Source of the DNA: Sipunculus nudus
Taxonomy: Eukaryota > Annelida > Sipuncula > Golfingiida > Sipunculidae
Length of the DNA stretch: 64,000 bases
Reading direction: 5' to 3'
Assembly (NCBI GenBank): GCA_026874595.1
Contig: JAPPUL010000081.1
Coordinates: forward strand, 818,501-882,500
Part shown: in pieces, positions 37,045 to 46,338 of the stretch
Layout of the letters: each line of letters starts with the position of its first letter
Numbering within the stretch: position 1 is the first letter of the stretch
Program-made: the position numbers and the translations under genes
The notes under the pieces: model-generated
What the model was told of the DNA's origin: nothing
The model's database searches: none
The model's input: only the letters and a program-made list of their open reading frames with translations

Positions 37045-37989
37045 TTAATTTTTATTTTGTTTATTCTTAATCAACGTTAGTAATGTATTAAATTTACGTT
37101 TTTTAGCATCTAAATTAAAGAGTCTATCTCTAATAATTTTAGAGTAATTATACTTGGGATAAGCCTCTTTGTGAAAGTACTTTTTATTTTTCTTATACAA
37201 ATTGACTTTTTCTACATACTGCTCAATGGGAATAGAAAGCTTAATTTTCTTATTTTGCAGTGAAGGATGGTCCTCTTCAATCATAGAGCCGCCGAAATAA
37301 ATTTCATAAGCCTCATTCAACATGCTATCAATATCCCCTCCCATAGAGTCAAACATATTAATTTTGCTAAAAGGAACGCCCGTCTCACTCTCTTTCTTAT
37401 CCAATAAAAGCTGGTTCTGATAAATATCTTCTTGTAATTTCCGAGAAAATTCTTTAGTTAAGAAAAAGTATTTAGCAGCCTCCTTGTAACAAGTAGAAGC
37501 GATTGTAAACCCTCGTAAGATATGATGTTCTTTAGTTTTGTCAGTCTCAATCTGCTCAATATTAAACCAATAAATATTTTCTTTGTCATAACGCGCACCG
37601 AGGTCCAGATATTCTTTAGTGAGTAAAAAAGCAAGTCTCATTTTAAGAAGTTCTTTATATTTAGCATGCTGAGCCTGAGTATAACCATTTAATGTAGTTT
37701 TCCAATTGAATCTAAAATATGAGAAAACTTTAACAGGATGAGCCCACCATTTATTTGACAAAGCCTTCTGAAAAGCGATTTTAAGGTAATGAATATTGGC
37801 AATATGACTATCAGAGCGATGATAAAGGTTTCGTCTATAAAGCGAATAATAATCCTCAACAAATATCAAAGCCCGCCGTTGTGGTACAAAATAATAATCT
37901 TTTAAAGAAGCATTAATATCCGAAACGAAAGCTAAAAACAAAAGGATAATTAAAGTTATTCTAAAAATGATAATTTTTGTAGTCTGCAT
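37045..37989 (-). CDS. Exported protein of unknown function upstream of the sigma factor
   Basis: A 314-residue protein with a signal peptide (hydrophobic residues 7-22, likely cleavage after INA). The mature part is basic, rich in Tyr, Lys and aromatic pairs, and mostly helical. No known domain is recognised. It runs in the same direction as the sigma factor with a 111-base gap, so it may or may not share its transcript. It could act as a periplasmic sensor for the cassette or be its target; neither can be shown. Confidence 0.7.
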   Translation of the reverse strand: MQTTKIIIFRITLIILLFLAFVSDINASLKDYYFVPQRRALIFVEDYYSLYRRNLYHRSDSHIANIHYLKIAFQKALSNKWWAHPVKVFSYFRFNWKTTLNGYTQAQHAKYKELLKMRLAFLLTKEYLDLGARYDKENIYWFNIEQIETDKTKEHHILRGFTIASTCYKEAAKYFFLTKEFSRKLQEDIYQNQLLLDKKESETGVPFSKINMFDSMGGDIDSMLNEAYEIYFGGSMIEEDHPSLQNKKIKLSIPIEQYVEKVNLYKKNKKYFHKEAYPKYNYSKIIRDRLFNLDAKKRKFNTLLTLIKNKQNKN

Positions 37990-38035
37990 AAAAAGTGTTA
38001 TCGGAAATACGACCTAGAATATTAGCATAGCTTTA

Positions 38036-39814
38036 TTAGCATAGCTTTACATTACGGCTTAACTCAGCAATTAAATCAGCTTTAAAGGCAGATGCAGAAG
38101 TTATTTTATAGGTTTTATTATTAATTTGACTAATAACTATAACATAAACATATCCACCATACTCCTCTTCCACCTTAACATTTACTATATTTATATAACT
38201 AAGCACCTCAAGACAACAATATATATTCAAATTAGATATTACTTTTGTTCTAACACGTATTTCTTGAAAAGTCCTTGTGTCAATCTCAATATTATTTAAA
38301 TCAATCCCCAATGACGCTGTTCTATTATCAAAATCTTCCTTGCTTATCGGTAAATCAAGTTGCTCTTTTGTATAACCTGCTTGTGTACATTTACTTAGAT
38401 TAGAAGACAAAAGTTCAAGTATATCTTTTGCTACAGCAACATTATCTATGTGCTTAACCATTACTATATCTACAAGACGATTATTTTGTCCTGAGTAGGC
38501 ATATAGTTTATATATTTTAAGACATCTATCCCTCTCTATACTTGTTACCATTATTGCTCTTACTATCCTAAGCAGCGTCCCCTCATAAGCGCTTTGTTTT
38601 ACTATATGTATTTCAAAGGTACTTGGATCTTTTTCATCAATTACATAGGTAAAATTAAAATCACTGCCTCGCTCGGAAAATAACTTCATATGGAGTATCT
38701 TATCTGCCGGACTTGTATCATTCAAATAAAACGGATACATACTGTCTGTTAGAGAAAAATAGGAATTCAGAAAGCTTATAAGACTATCTTTTTCTCGCAC
38801 AGGTAGTATCTCATCAAATTCTGTGTCCAACAGCGATTTCGTTGTCCCCCGAAGCCCTTGCAAAAAGCTTTTTCTTAATTTCTCTTCAAGTGCTTTCTTT
38901 TTCTCAAAATCCCACTTGTCCCTAAATTCTATATCTACCACATCCAATATGTCTTTTAACTTGCGCCCTAATAACCACTTCCCCTTCATATAGATAGTTT
39001 CTTTATCAGAGCGTATCATATACCATATCTCACCCGTGTCATCAACGCTATATACATCCATTAGATATACTAAATAATTTATATTAAGTTCCCGTATCAG
39101 TATCTTATCTGCATCCACACGCCCCAACATCGGGTAATTATATATTGTTGCGTGGTTCATTATACGTCGCAAAAAAGTAAAAAAATTAAAATCCTTATCT
39201 CGATGCAATGTCCCAAAATCATCATGCCCGATTATCGTATTCCTAACTCGTGCCGCAAATATCTGATCTATACCCGCCTCCTCAAAACGAGAATAAGCTA
39301 AAAACGCTCCACGCTCATCATGATCCTTATTTCTATAATACAATTTTAAATATTCTACACTCCGATACTTCAAACCCTTCCTGCTTGCATTCGATTGCTC
39401 AATTATTGCCTCCTCGCTCATGTCATAAGAACATTTGCCAACATCATGCAAGAGCATTGTAAGCACTATAACTCGAAAATCATCACTATCTGTTTTTAGT
39501 TCAAGCTCCTCTATCAACCCTATCACTCGTTTGAAAAAATATCGCCTATACACTGTTGTGTTTAGTAAATCCCTCTCACAAAACTCTTTGTCTTCTCTAT
39601 ACCGAAGAGCAAGTGCGAAATTCTTAAGCAGCTTCTTCGTATGTTCATATACCGTAAACCTATGTTTGCTCTTCATCCCATGACGGCTTAAATGAAAGTT
39701 TAGCTTCGATAGCTCCTTGAAATACGAACATAACCTCTCATCTGATAACGACAATAGCTCTTTTAGTATATTTTTTGAACTTACGAGCTTCTTCAAATCT
39801 GACTTTTCTGACAT
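38036..39814 (-). CDS. GlnD-like HD-domain protein lacking a nucleotidyltransferase domain
   Basis: The 592-residue protein has an HD phosphohydrolase domain with HRFTVYEHTKKLL (about residue 51), MLLHDVGK (about 125) and NTIIGHDD (about 192). The wording and order recall the HD part of GlnD (PII uridylyl-removing enzyme), where YTVDEHT is usual. The C-terminal region (about 430-590) has two possible ACT-like segments. The N-terminal nucleotidyltransferase domain of GlnD is missing; the chain starts about 50 residues before the HD motif. It may remove a nucleotide from a protein or sense an amino acid. No PII gene is nearby. Confidence 0.7.
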   Translation of the reverse strand: MSEKSDLKKLVSSKNILKELLSLSDERLCSYFKELSKLNFHLSRHGMKSKHRFTVYEHTKKLLKNFALALRYREDKEFCERDLLNTTVYRRYFFKRVIGLIEELELKTDSDDFRVIVLTMLLHDVGKCSYDMSEEAIIEQSNASRKGLKYRSVEYLKLYYRNKDHDERGAFLAYSRFEEAGIDQIFAARVRNTIIGHDDFGTLHRDKDFNFFTFLRRIMNHATIYNYPMLGRVDADKILIRELNINYLVYLMDVYSVDDTGEIWYMIRSDKETIYMKGKWLLGRKLKDILDVVDIEFRDKWDFEKKKALEEKLRKSFLQGLRGTTKSLLDTEFDEILPVREKDSLISFLNSYFSLTDSMYPFYLNDTSPADKILHMKLFSERGSDFNFTYVIDEKDPSTFEIHIVKQSAYEGTLLRIVRAIMVTSIERDRCLKIYKLYAYSGQNNRLVDIVMVKHIDNVAVAKDILELLSSNLSKCTQAGYTKEQLDLPISKEDFDNRTASLGIDLNNIEIDTRTFQEIRVRTKVISNLNIYCCLEVLSYINIVNVKVEEEYGGYVYVIVISQINNKTYKITSASAFKADLIAELSRNVKLC

Positions 39815-40117
39815 TCAATATATCCTTCTTCTGTATTTTATTTCAAAAGTTTATCCTTAGTTTATCATTCCAAATAATCATAATCTATCCTGATATTACT
39901 ATATCCATAAGAAAATATGACCACCGTTCTCTTGCTTAAGGCATTTTGTTTAGTTTCTTTTTGTTAGATTATTTCTTTTTGTTAGATTATTTTTATCTTC
40001 TAGCTTATTTTCTAGCTTATTTTAAAAAAAACATTCGCTTTTTACAAAAGTTACACATTTTATATTTGGAAAACTATTTCTTTTTCTTAAGTTTAATTTA
40101 TTTAAAAGGGCGGGTTT
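39815..40117. other. Divergent intergenic region with short direct repeats
   Basis: AT-rich and gene-free. A 20-bp unit TTTCTTTTTGTTAGATTATT is present twice (from 39956), followed by a doubled TTTTCTAGCTTA word. It separates the HD gene from the 40118 gene and must hold both promoters. AAAGGG lies before the 40118 start. Confidence 0.5.
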
Positions 40118-40471
40118 ATGTTCTCAATTAAAGAGTCTATCAAAACTTTTAGTATACAAAATAGTCATGACCAGGACGTCAAAACCTTTTGTCAAAACAC
40201 TTTAGACAATATTATATTTTACGATAGCTCCCCTGAAAGTTCGTCTCGAGCTTTAGTTCGCTATTGTGCTTTGCTTAAAAAACAAGCTGCTGAGCTTAAG
40301 ACTCTTTATAAAGATAAAACAGTCATTCAAAACCAACTCTCTTCCATTACCAAGCAACTTGCTTTAATTAACTCCTTTATCTCATTCATCCGTAAAAACG
40401 ATATAGCTTATGATGAAGCGTTACTTGCAAAGTGTATAAAGTCTAACAATGCTTTCATTAAACTACATTAA
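40118..40471 (+). CDS. Small coiled-coil protein of unknown function
   Basis: A 117-residue protein, family not recognised. Residues 45-95 form a likely coiled coil (Leu/Gln/Lys-rich, LLKKQAAELKTLYKDK). No signal peptide or membrane helix. The start is supported by AAAGGGCGGG just upstream. It is a single gene flanked by genes on the other strand. Reality as a gene is likely from codon pattern and RBS, not proven. Confidence 0.55.
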   Translation: MFSIKESIKTFSIQNSHDQDVKTFCQNTLDNIIFYDSSPESSSRALVRYCALLKKQAAELKTLYKDKTVIQNQLSSITKQLALINSFISFIRKNDIAYDEALLAKCIKSNNAFIKLH

Positions 40472-40553
40472 ACTACATTATTAACAATTTTTAAAACTCT
40501 TTAAATCATTCTCTTTAAATCCTTCTTTTGCCCACCTCTCCTGCCTATTCTAA

Positions 40554-41159
40554 TTACTCTACTCCGTTACCTTTTTCTAGCTTTATCACCTTTACCTTGA
40601 ATTTTAATGTATGTCCCGCCAAATAGTGATTTAGATCTATCGTTACTGCTTCATCCGTTAGCTTTATTATTGGGTATGACCCGTAGGAAGTTCGTCCGTC
40701 TGGATAGCGTATCTTATCTCCCACCTTCAAATTAATCCCACCTAAACGAAATGTATCACGCTTTATCTCCTTAAACAACTTTTTATCCCTTTCTCCATAA
40801 CCAAAAAGCGGCTTTATCAATATATCTTTCTCATCTCCGCACAAAAGACCCAAAACCCCATCCTCAAACCCTTTTATCATCTTGCCTCTACCTACTACAA
40901 AGTCTATCGGTTTTGCTCCCTCTCCCCACCTCTTTATGAAAACTTCTCCCGTCTTTGCGTATTTGCCTATGAATAATACTCCAATACGATCTCCAGCCTC
41001 AACAACTTTATCCCTTTCTCCATAACCCCCTTCCCCATCACCCACACAACCCTCTACAGTACCCGATTTAATACAACCGCTTAATAATATTAGCTTTATT
41101 AACAATAATATTATCACTAATCCATTCGTTATTAAACATCTTTGCTTAATTGCACCCAC
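40554..41159 (-). CDS. SlyD-like FKBP peptidyl-prolyl isomerase, lipoprotein
   Basis: The 201-residue protein begins with a signal peptide and lipobox LSGC (Cys at 29), so it is probably anchored outside the cytoplasmic membrane. The mature part matches the SlyD type of FKBP: VGRGKMIKGFEDGVLGL and a GYGERD block, then an inserted flap domain and a return strand (TIDLNHYLAGHTLKFKVKVIKL). It would catalyse proline isomerisation and aid folding. Export of a SlyD-type enzyme is unusual, since SlyD is normally cytoplasmic. The His-rich metal tail of SlyD is absent. The start is GTG. Confidence 0.82.
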   Translation of the reverse strand: MGAIKQRCLITNGLVIILLLIKLILLSGCIKSGTVEGCVGDGEGGYGERDKVVEAGDRIGVLFIGKYAKTGEVFIKRWGEGAKPIDFVVGRGKMIKGFEDGVLGLLCGDEKDILIKPLFGYGERDKKLFKEIKRDTFRLGGINLKVGDKIRYPDGRTSYGSYPIIKLTDEAVTIDLNHYLAGHTLKFKVKVIKLEKGNGVE

Positions 41160-41216
41160 TCTATATCGCCTTAATTTACTATTTTTGTCTTTTTATTGCT
41201 CTTTTATTGCTCTTTT

Positions 41217-41723
41217 TTATATGTTTGGATTTATATATAATATTGCCTGGCCCTTCTCTAGCAAACCACCATCTTCTATTAATATCTTTACTACCTTCCC
41301 ACTACATTCTGCTTTGATCTCGTTCATCATCTTCATCGCCTCTACTATGCCTATTGTGCTCTCTGGACTTACCACGCTACCCTCTACCACAAATGCTCGA
41401 CTCTCTGGACTTGGTTTCCTATAAAATGTTCCCACTATCGGAGAACTAACTACCGTATAGTCTTGCCCCTCCTCCCCTTCCATCTCCACTGCTTGCCCCC
41501 CTCCTGTCTCCTCATCCCATTTTGATCCTATATCATCATCTGATACATCTACTCCCTCCACCCCCTCAACTTCCCCCATCCCTTCCCCCATCCCTTCCAA
41601 CCCCCCTACAATACCATCCCGCTTTAACACAAATTCAAACCCATTCTCTTCTATACAAAGCTCATCAAGTCTATATCTTTCAAACAACTCTATGTAACTG
41701 CCAAGTGATCTTTCGCTCCACAA
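41217..41723 (-). CDS. accB: Biotin carboxyl carrier protein of acetyl-CoA carboxylase
   Basis: AccB carries biotin for malonyl-CoA synthesis. The C-terminal biotinyl domain is clear: SPIVGTFYRKPSPES and EAMKMMNE with the biotinylated Lys (about 131). The N-terminal part (IELFERYRLDELCIEENG) is the usual AccB start. A longer frame begins at a TTG at 41750, but the TTG at 41723 has GGAAGGG six bases before it and fits the family start, so I chose it. The linker (about 35-80) is rich in Gly, Glu, Met and Val rather than Pro and Ala. accC is not adjacent. Confidence 0.92.
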   Translation of the reverse strand: MWSERSLGSYIELFERYRLDELCIEENGFEFVLKRDGIVGGLEGMGEGMGEVEGVEGVDVSDDDIGSKWDEETGGGQAVEMEGEEGQDYTVVSSPIVGTFYRKPSPESRAFVVEGSVVSPESTIGIVEAMKMMNEIKAECSGKVVKILIEDGGLLEKGQAILYINPNI

Positions 41724-41750
41724 CGATATCCCTTCCTTCTTTTTCTTCAA

Positions 41751-42078
41751 AGCTCTCTCCCTTTTTCTTCAAAACCCTTCCCTTTCCCTTCAAAACCCTT
41801 CCCTTTCCCTTCAAAACCCTTCCCTTTCCCTTCACCCCCCCTTCTCCTCAAAGCTCCCCACCCCCACTCACCACCACCAACACTTATTCACATTTCTTTT
41901 ATATGACCGCTGCCCATGCCAACGACCTGTTATAAGTATCTAAAAATCCGCATCACAACGATAAGCTAAAAGTATTTATCATCGCATCTTATCCCCATAT
42001 CTTTCTTAGTGCGCCTTATACTCTTATATCGCCTTATTCCCTTATATTACCTTATACCCTCAGCTTACCCTTTTTTCA
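41751..42078. repeat. 21-bp tandem repeat and spacer between accB and hup
   Basis: The unit CTTCAAAACCCTTCCCTTTCC occurs three times at about 41767-41830, with partial units at the edges. The remaining spacer is gene-free; it has pyrimidine-rich + strand sequence and no feature that I recognise. Confidence 0.75.
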
Positions 42079-42363
42079 TTATCTACCTTTCTTATTTAAC
42101 GATTTATTAAGAGAATCGCTAAACTTAAGCTTTGCCACATCCTTCGCCGCTATTGGTATCTTTTGTTTTGTCCTCGGGTTTACTCCCGTTGTTGCCTTCC
42201 TGTGCATTACCTTAAAAGTCCCAAATCCTACCAAGGCCAGCTTGTCTTTCTTCAATAGCACACTCTTAACCGTCTCTAAAAACGCATTTAGACTCTTCTC
42301 AGAATCCTTCTTAGATAACCCACTCTGCTTCGCCATTGCATCAACTAGTTCAGTTTTATTCAC
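42079..42363 (-). CDS. hup: HU-family DNA-binding protein
   Basis: A 94-residue histone-like protein. It starts MNKTELVDAMAKQSGLSKKD and has the GFGTFKV strand and the DNA-inserting arm with NPRTKQKI (Pro and flanking basic residues). Length and layout are those of HU. The start is GTG with AGGAGG seven bases before it. It bends and compacts DNA. A short inverted repeat TACAAC/GTTGTA (42388-42403) lies just upstream and could be an operator. Confidence 0.95.
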   Translation of the reverse strand: MNKTELVDAMAKQSGLSKKDSEKSLNAFLETVKSVLLKKDKLALVGFGTFKVMHRKATTGVNPRTKQKIPIAAKDVAKLKFSDSLNKSLNKKGR

Positions 42364-42652
42364 CGTAAGTCCTCCTACTGACTGTCATACAACAATCGTT
42401 GTACACTCTAATAGTAAAAGAATTATATATAATATATTATGCCATGTCAACATAACTACTCTAAAAAACTTACCTTTTAACCACCTAAATATTCTATTAT
42501 ATAGACCAATTTATTCCCCAAGCCTCTTGTAGCAACCATTTATAGCCAATATAAAGCATAACTTTTTATATCTTGCAATTTTTGAACTCTACTCCTATAT
42601 TTACTCTTACATTATTTGACTACTCCTCACCTTCTATATATTTTATATCTAT

Positions 42653-43855
42653 ATGAAACCGCAGATCACCATCTTCTCTCCACAAAATTATAACCTTATA
42701 AAAGATTTTATTACCTTTCCTAAACTCCTTTACTATAACAACTCTAATTATATCCCGCCCCTCGATATGACCCTAATTGGTAACAAATTACTTAACACTA
42801 AGGGCTTGCTTTTTAATAACCACCCTTTTCACAATAATGCTTTCGTCAGATATATCTTGGCCTCTTTAGATGATGATAAGTCCATTGTAGGGCGCCTTGC
42901 TTTCGGAGTCGATTTTAAGTACAACCACTTTCATAAAAAAAATACTGCCTTCTTTGGCTTTTTTGATGTCATAAATGATTTTAGCATCGCAAACACTATG
43001 TTTGATCACGCTATTAATATTTTAAAAGAAAAGATGAACGTTAATAAAATTATAGGGCCCCTTAACTTCTCAACTAATTATACCATAGGTCTTCTAATTG
43101 AAGGCTATAACTTGCCGCCATACATAAACACTCCCTATAATAATCCATATTATAAAGACTTTTTAGCCAAGTACGGTTTTGTCAAGGAAAAAGATATTTT
43201 CGCCTTCTCCCTTAATGAACATAATGTCCTCTCTAGTGGCCAGACCGGTACAAAAAGAATTGCTCAAATTAAAAAGCTTGTTTTTAGAGTTATTAAAAAA
43301 TATAAAGTCTCCATAAGGCATATAAACCTTTCTGGCAAGGCTTTTATGAACGATATGAATATTATTAGGGACCTTTATACTAAATCATGGCACGAAAACT
43401 GGGGCTTTGTACCTATGGATTCAAGCGAATTTATCGTTGCTGCTGATGAGTTTAAAAGCATTGTTAAAAAAGAACTTGTTCTCTTTGCTTATATCGATAA
43501 TAGGCCTGTTGGCTTTATTGCCCTTATCCCAGATATTAATACTTTGCTCTCCTCTAAAAAAACTTCTAAAAATCCATTCTCCAATTTAGAGATAACTCGC
43601 CTTTTAAAGGTGTTAATTAAAAAAGGAAATATTACTAAATACCGCATTATGCTTTTAGGCGTTTTGCCCGAATATAGAAAACAATATATAGAAATGATCT
43701 TATATTATAAAATTTATGAATATGTTGCCAAGGGAGTTATTAGTGATTTAGAGTTTTCTTGGATACTTGAAGATAATGCTTTAATGATTAATACTATTAA
43801 GAACGTCGGTGGGACTCTTTCTAAAACTTGGAGAGTTTTTTCTTTTGATATTTAA
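42653..43855 (+). CDS. YghO-like GNAT-type acyltransferase family protein
   Basis: The 400-residue protein matches the YghO-like family, which has a divergent N-terminal GNAT part and a canonical C-terminal one. Recognisable blocks: FPKLLYYNNSNYIPPLDMT (about 24), NAFVRYILAS, FFGFFDVINDF, IIGPLNFSTNYTIGLLIEGYNLPPYINTPYNNPYY, and the late WSWILEDN-like segment. The family is widespread and poorly characterised. It stands alone. The + strand of this gene is clearly C-rich, unlike gatA, rny or fapA. Confidence 0.8.
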   Translation: MKPQITIFSPQNYNLIKDFITFPKLLYYNNSNYIPPLDMTLIGNKLLNTKGLLFNNHPFHNNAFVRYILASLDDDKSIVGRLAFGVDFKYNHFHKKNTAFFGFFDVINDFSIANTMFDHAINILKEKMNVNKIIGPLNFSTNYTIGLLIEGYNLPPYINTPYNNPYYKDFLAKYGFVKEKDIFAFSLNEHNVLSSGQTGTKRIAQIKKLVFRVIKKYKVSIRHINLSGKAFMNDMNIIRDLYTKSWHENWGFVPMDSSEFIVAADEFKSIVKKELVLFAYIDNRPVGFIALIPDINTLLSSKKTSKNPFSNLEITRLLKVLIKKGNITKYRIMLLGVLPEYRKQYIEMILYYKIYEYVAKGVISDLEFSWILEDNALMINTIKNVGGTLSKTWRVFSFDI

Positions 43856-43888
43856 TAACTATTTTAATACCTATAATTATACTATACC

Positions 43889-44446
43889 ATGCTTTCTTTC
43901 ATTAAGACTAAGATACAAAAGATATATAAACCATCTAAGGCTTTGCTTACCGCCATTATATTACTAACCGCCATTATAACTAAATCAAATTGTGGTTTGC
44001 CTTCTGTTGAATTTGTTGACGATCTTAACGCTCCTAAACGCCTTAGGGCTACAAGAGATGCCAATAGCATAACTGTAACCTTTTGGGCTTATAATCCTGA
44101 AAGCAACTTCTGGGGTTATAATATTTACATAGCTGAAAATGAAAACTTGATTAAAGAAAACAAAGCAAGGCATATTAATAGTGACAGAACTATAAACGAA
44201 GAGATAGAAGACAAGTATATTATAAAAAACGAAAGTTCTGACGACCTGCCGACTATAAAAGATTCTGATATGGTATCCGCAAGTCCACGTACAAATCCAA
44301 CTGAAGTAAAATATACCTTTACAAAAAAACCTGACGGAAATGGTCTTGATAATGTCCCATATAGTATAGCAATTAGTGCATATGATAAATATGGGCATAT
44401 TGAAAGCGCATTAAGCGAGATAGTAGTACCCAAACTGGGACCATAA
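43889..44446 (+). CDS. Exported protein with fibronectin type III-like fold
   Basis: A 185-residue protein with an N-terminal hydrophobic segment (about 20-33) and a Cys at 35 in SNCG that could be a relaxed lipobox. The mature part (LNAPKRLRATRDANSITVTFWAYNPE ... NFWGYNIYIAENE ... YSIAISAYDKYGHIESALSE) has the strand pattern of an FN3 domain. It is followed 28 bases later by a related gene, so they are likely paralogues. Function unknown; probably envelope or periplasm. No clear ribosome binding site. Confidence 0.65.
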   Translation: MLSFIKTKIQKIYKPSKALLTAIILLTAIITKSNCGLPSVEFVDDLNAPKRLRATRDANSITVTFWAYNPESNFWGYNIYIAENENLIKENKARHINSDRTINEEIEDKYIIKNESSDDLPTIKDSDMVSASPRTNPTEVKYTFTKKPDGNGLDNVPYSIAISAYDKYGHIESALSEIVVPKLGP

Positions 44447-44474
44447 ATTAAGAAAAAAGCAAAACAGAATTTAT

Positions 44475-44963
44475 ATGATTAATATTACTAAAATAAAACT
44501 ACTTATTCTTTTAATACTTTTAATCCTTTTATCAAGCCAAGTAATGTGTACTATCGAAAGCGATTTAACTGATGATCTTGAACTGCCTTTTATAAAATGT
44601 GAGCCTTGCAGCGCAGGAGATACAACTATAACAATAAGCGGCTATAATAACGAAAACCATTTCTCAGGTTACAATGTATGGTATGGCAAGGAAAGCGATA
44701 TTATAAGTGCACATAAAAACAAAGATAGGTCTTTTGTTATAGACAATAGCTCTTTGCCTCTTGACGCAGATAATAAAGGCTCTGATATCCCTTCGATTAG
44801 TAATTCGAATAACCCAAAAGACATTAGTGCCGTAAAAAGTAGCACTCACGCTTTTGACATAAAAATTCAAAATACTACATCTGGTAACATTATCTTTGTA
44901 TCAGCATATAGCTCCCTCGACAACTTAGACAGCCCTCTTAGCAATATGATTACAATAAAATAA
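44475..44963 (+). CDS. Exported FN3-like protein, paralogue of the preceding one
   Basis: A 162-residue protein with a hydrophobic N-terminus (residues 8-22) and a possible lipobox VMC (Cys at 25). The mature part has GYNNENHFSGYNVWYGKES, matching NPESNFWGYNIYIAEN in the preceding gene, and a final ISAYSSLDNLDSPLSN resembling SAYDKYGHIESALSE. Both look like one FN3 domain. From 44679 on, its sequence is duplicated downstream. Function unknown. Confidence 0.65.
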   Translation: MINITKIKLLILLILLILLSSQVMCTIESDLTDDLELPFIKCEPCSAGDTTITISGYNNENHFSGYNVWYGKESDIISAHKNKDRSFVIDNSSLPLDADNKGSDIPSISNSNNPKDISAVKSSTHAFDIKIQNTTSGNIIFVSAYSSLDNLDSPLSNMITIK

Positions 44964-44966
44964 AAA

Positions 44967-45253
44967 TATGGTATGGCAAGGAAAGCGATATTATAAGTGC
45001 ACATAAAAACAAAGATAGGTCTTTTGTTATAGACAATAGCTCTTTGCCTCTTGACGCAGATAATAAAGGCTCTGATATCCCTTCGATTAGCAGTTCAAAT
45101 GAGCCCACAGGCATAAGTAGCGTAAAAAGTAGCACTCACACTTTTGACATAACAATTACAAATACTACATCTGGTAACGTTATCTTTGTATCAGCATATA
45201 GCTCCCTCGACAACTTAGACAGCCCTCTTAGCAATATGATAATACTACCATAA
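44967..45253 (+). pseudogene. Duplicated 3' half of the preceding gene, no start
   Basis: Sequence from about 44679 to the stop is repeated 290 bases later, in another frame relative to the gene. The copy has the same middle but has diverged (Ser-Ser-Ser-Asn-Glu-Pro for Ser-Asn-Ser-Asn-Asn-Pro; Ser-Ser-Val for Ser-Ala-Val). Its frame has no proper start (only a TTG at 45044 inside it) and no ribosome binding site. Most differences keep the frame open and are conservative, so it may be an old copy under some constraint or a donor for conversion. Confidence 0.8.
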
Positions 45254-45282
45254 ATTACAATACCATAAAAAATAAAGAACCT

Positions 45283-46338
45283 TTAGGCAACACTTACATC
45301 CTTAGACAGAAAAACATCTTGTATAGCATTTAAAAGCTTTATACCCTCTTTCATAGGCCGTTGAAATGCCTTGCGTCCAGATATAAGCCCCATGCCACCC
45401 GCTCGCTTATTTATTATTGCAGTTTTCACTGCATCATGAAAGTCGTTATCACCCGATGCCCCACCTGAATTAATAAGTCCTGCTCTTCCCATATAACAAT
45501 TGGCAACTTGATAACGCGTTAGGTCTATTGGATGATCTGTTGTCAGTTTGCTATACACAAGTGAGTCGGTCTTGCCAAACTTAAGTGCATTAAACCCGCC
45601 ATTATTCTCAGGAAGCTTTTGTTTAATTATATCTGCTTCTATGGTTACTCCAAGATGGTTAGCTTGGGCACTAAGATCAGATGACACATGATAATCCTTA
45701 TCCTTCTTTTTAAATTCCGAATTCCTAAGGTAGCACCAAAGTATTGTTGCCATGCCAAGCTCATGCGCCTTATGAAAGGCTTCTGACACCTCGATAATCT
45801 GTCGGCTACTTTCCTTAGAACCAAAATAAATAGTTGCTCCAACCGCCGCACAACCCATCTCAGCCGCATGTTCTACATTTGCAAACATAATCTGATCATA
45901 CTTATTAGGATAAGTCAAAAACTCATTATGATTTATTTTAAGAATAAGAGGGATTTTATGTGCATATCGTCTTGCTATTGACCCTAAAACGCCATAGGTA
46001 CTAGCAACTGCACTACACCCGCCTTCAATTGCAAGTTTTAATATATTCTCACCATCAAAGTATATCGGGTTTTTAGCAAATGAGGCTCCCGCTGAATGTT
46101 CAATGCCCTGATCAACAGGCAATATAGAAAGATAGCCAGAACCAGCAAGACGGCCTGAGTTAAAAAGCCAAGAAAGTTTTCCAAGCACACGATTAGGACG
46201 GTCGGAGTTAAGGAACACTCTATCGACAAAATCGGGGCCCGGCAGATGCAAAAGACTCTTATCTATTGTACTGCACTTATGACTCAAAAGAAAGTCAGCT
46301 TCCTTATCTCCAATATGTTTAACAATTTTGTCTATCAT
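45283..46338 (-). CDS. fbaB: Class I fructose-bisphosphate aldolase (FbaB/DhnA type)
   Basis: A 351-residue enzyme of the DhnA-type class I aldolases, the same length as the well-known FbaB. Conserved blocks are [39 protein letters not shown], and ILWCYLRN; the Schiff-base Lys lies in the later part ([11 protein letters not shown]). It splits fructose-1,6-bisphosphate in glycolysis or works in gluconeogenesis. AGGAG lies nine bases before the ATG. It is divergent from fapA across a 334-base spacer. Confidence 0.93.
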   Translation of the reverse strand: MIDKIVKHIGDKEADFLLSHKCSTIDKSLLHLPGPDFVDRVFLNSDRPNRVLGKLSWLFNSGRLAGSGYLSILPVDQGIEHSAGASFAKNPIYFDGENILKLAIEGGCSAVASTYGVLGSIARRYAHKIPLILKINHNEFLTYPNKYDQIMFANVEHAAEMGCAAVGATIYFGSKESSRQIIEVSEAFHKAHELGMATILWCYLRNSEFKKKDKDYHVSSDLSAQANHLGVTIEADIIKQKLPENNGGFNALKFGKTDSLVYSKLTTDHPIDLTRYQVANCYMGRAGLINSGGASGDNDFHDAVKTAIINKRAGGMGLISGRKAFQRPMKEGIKLLNAIQDVFLSKDVSVA

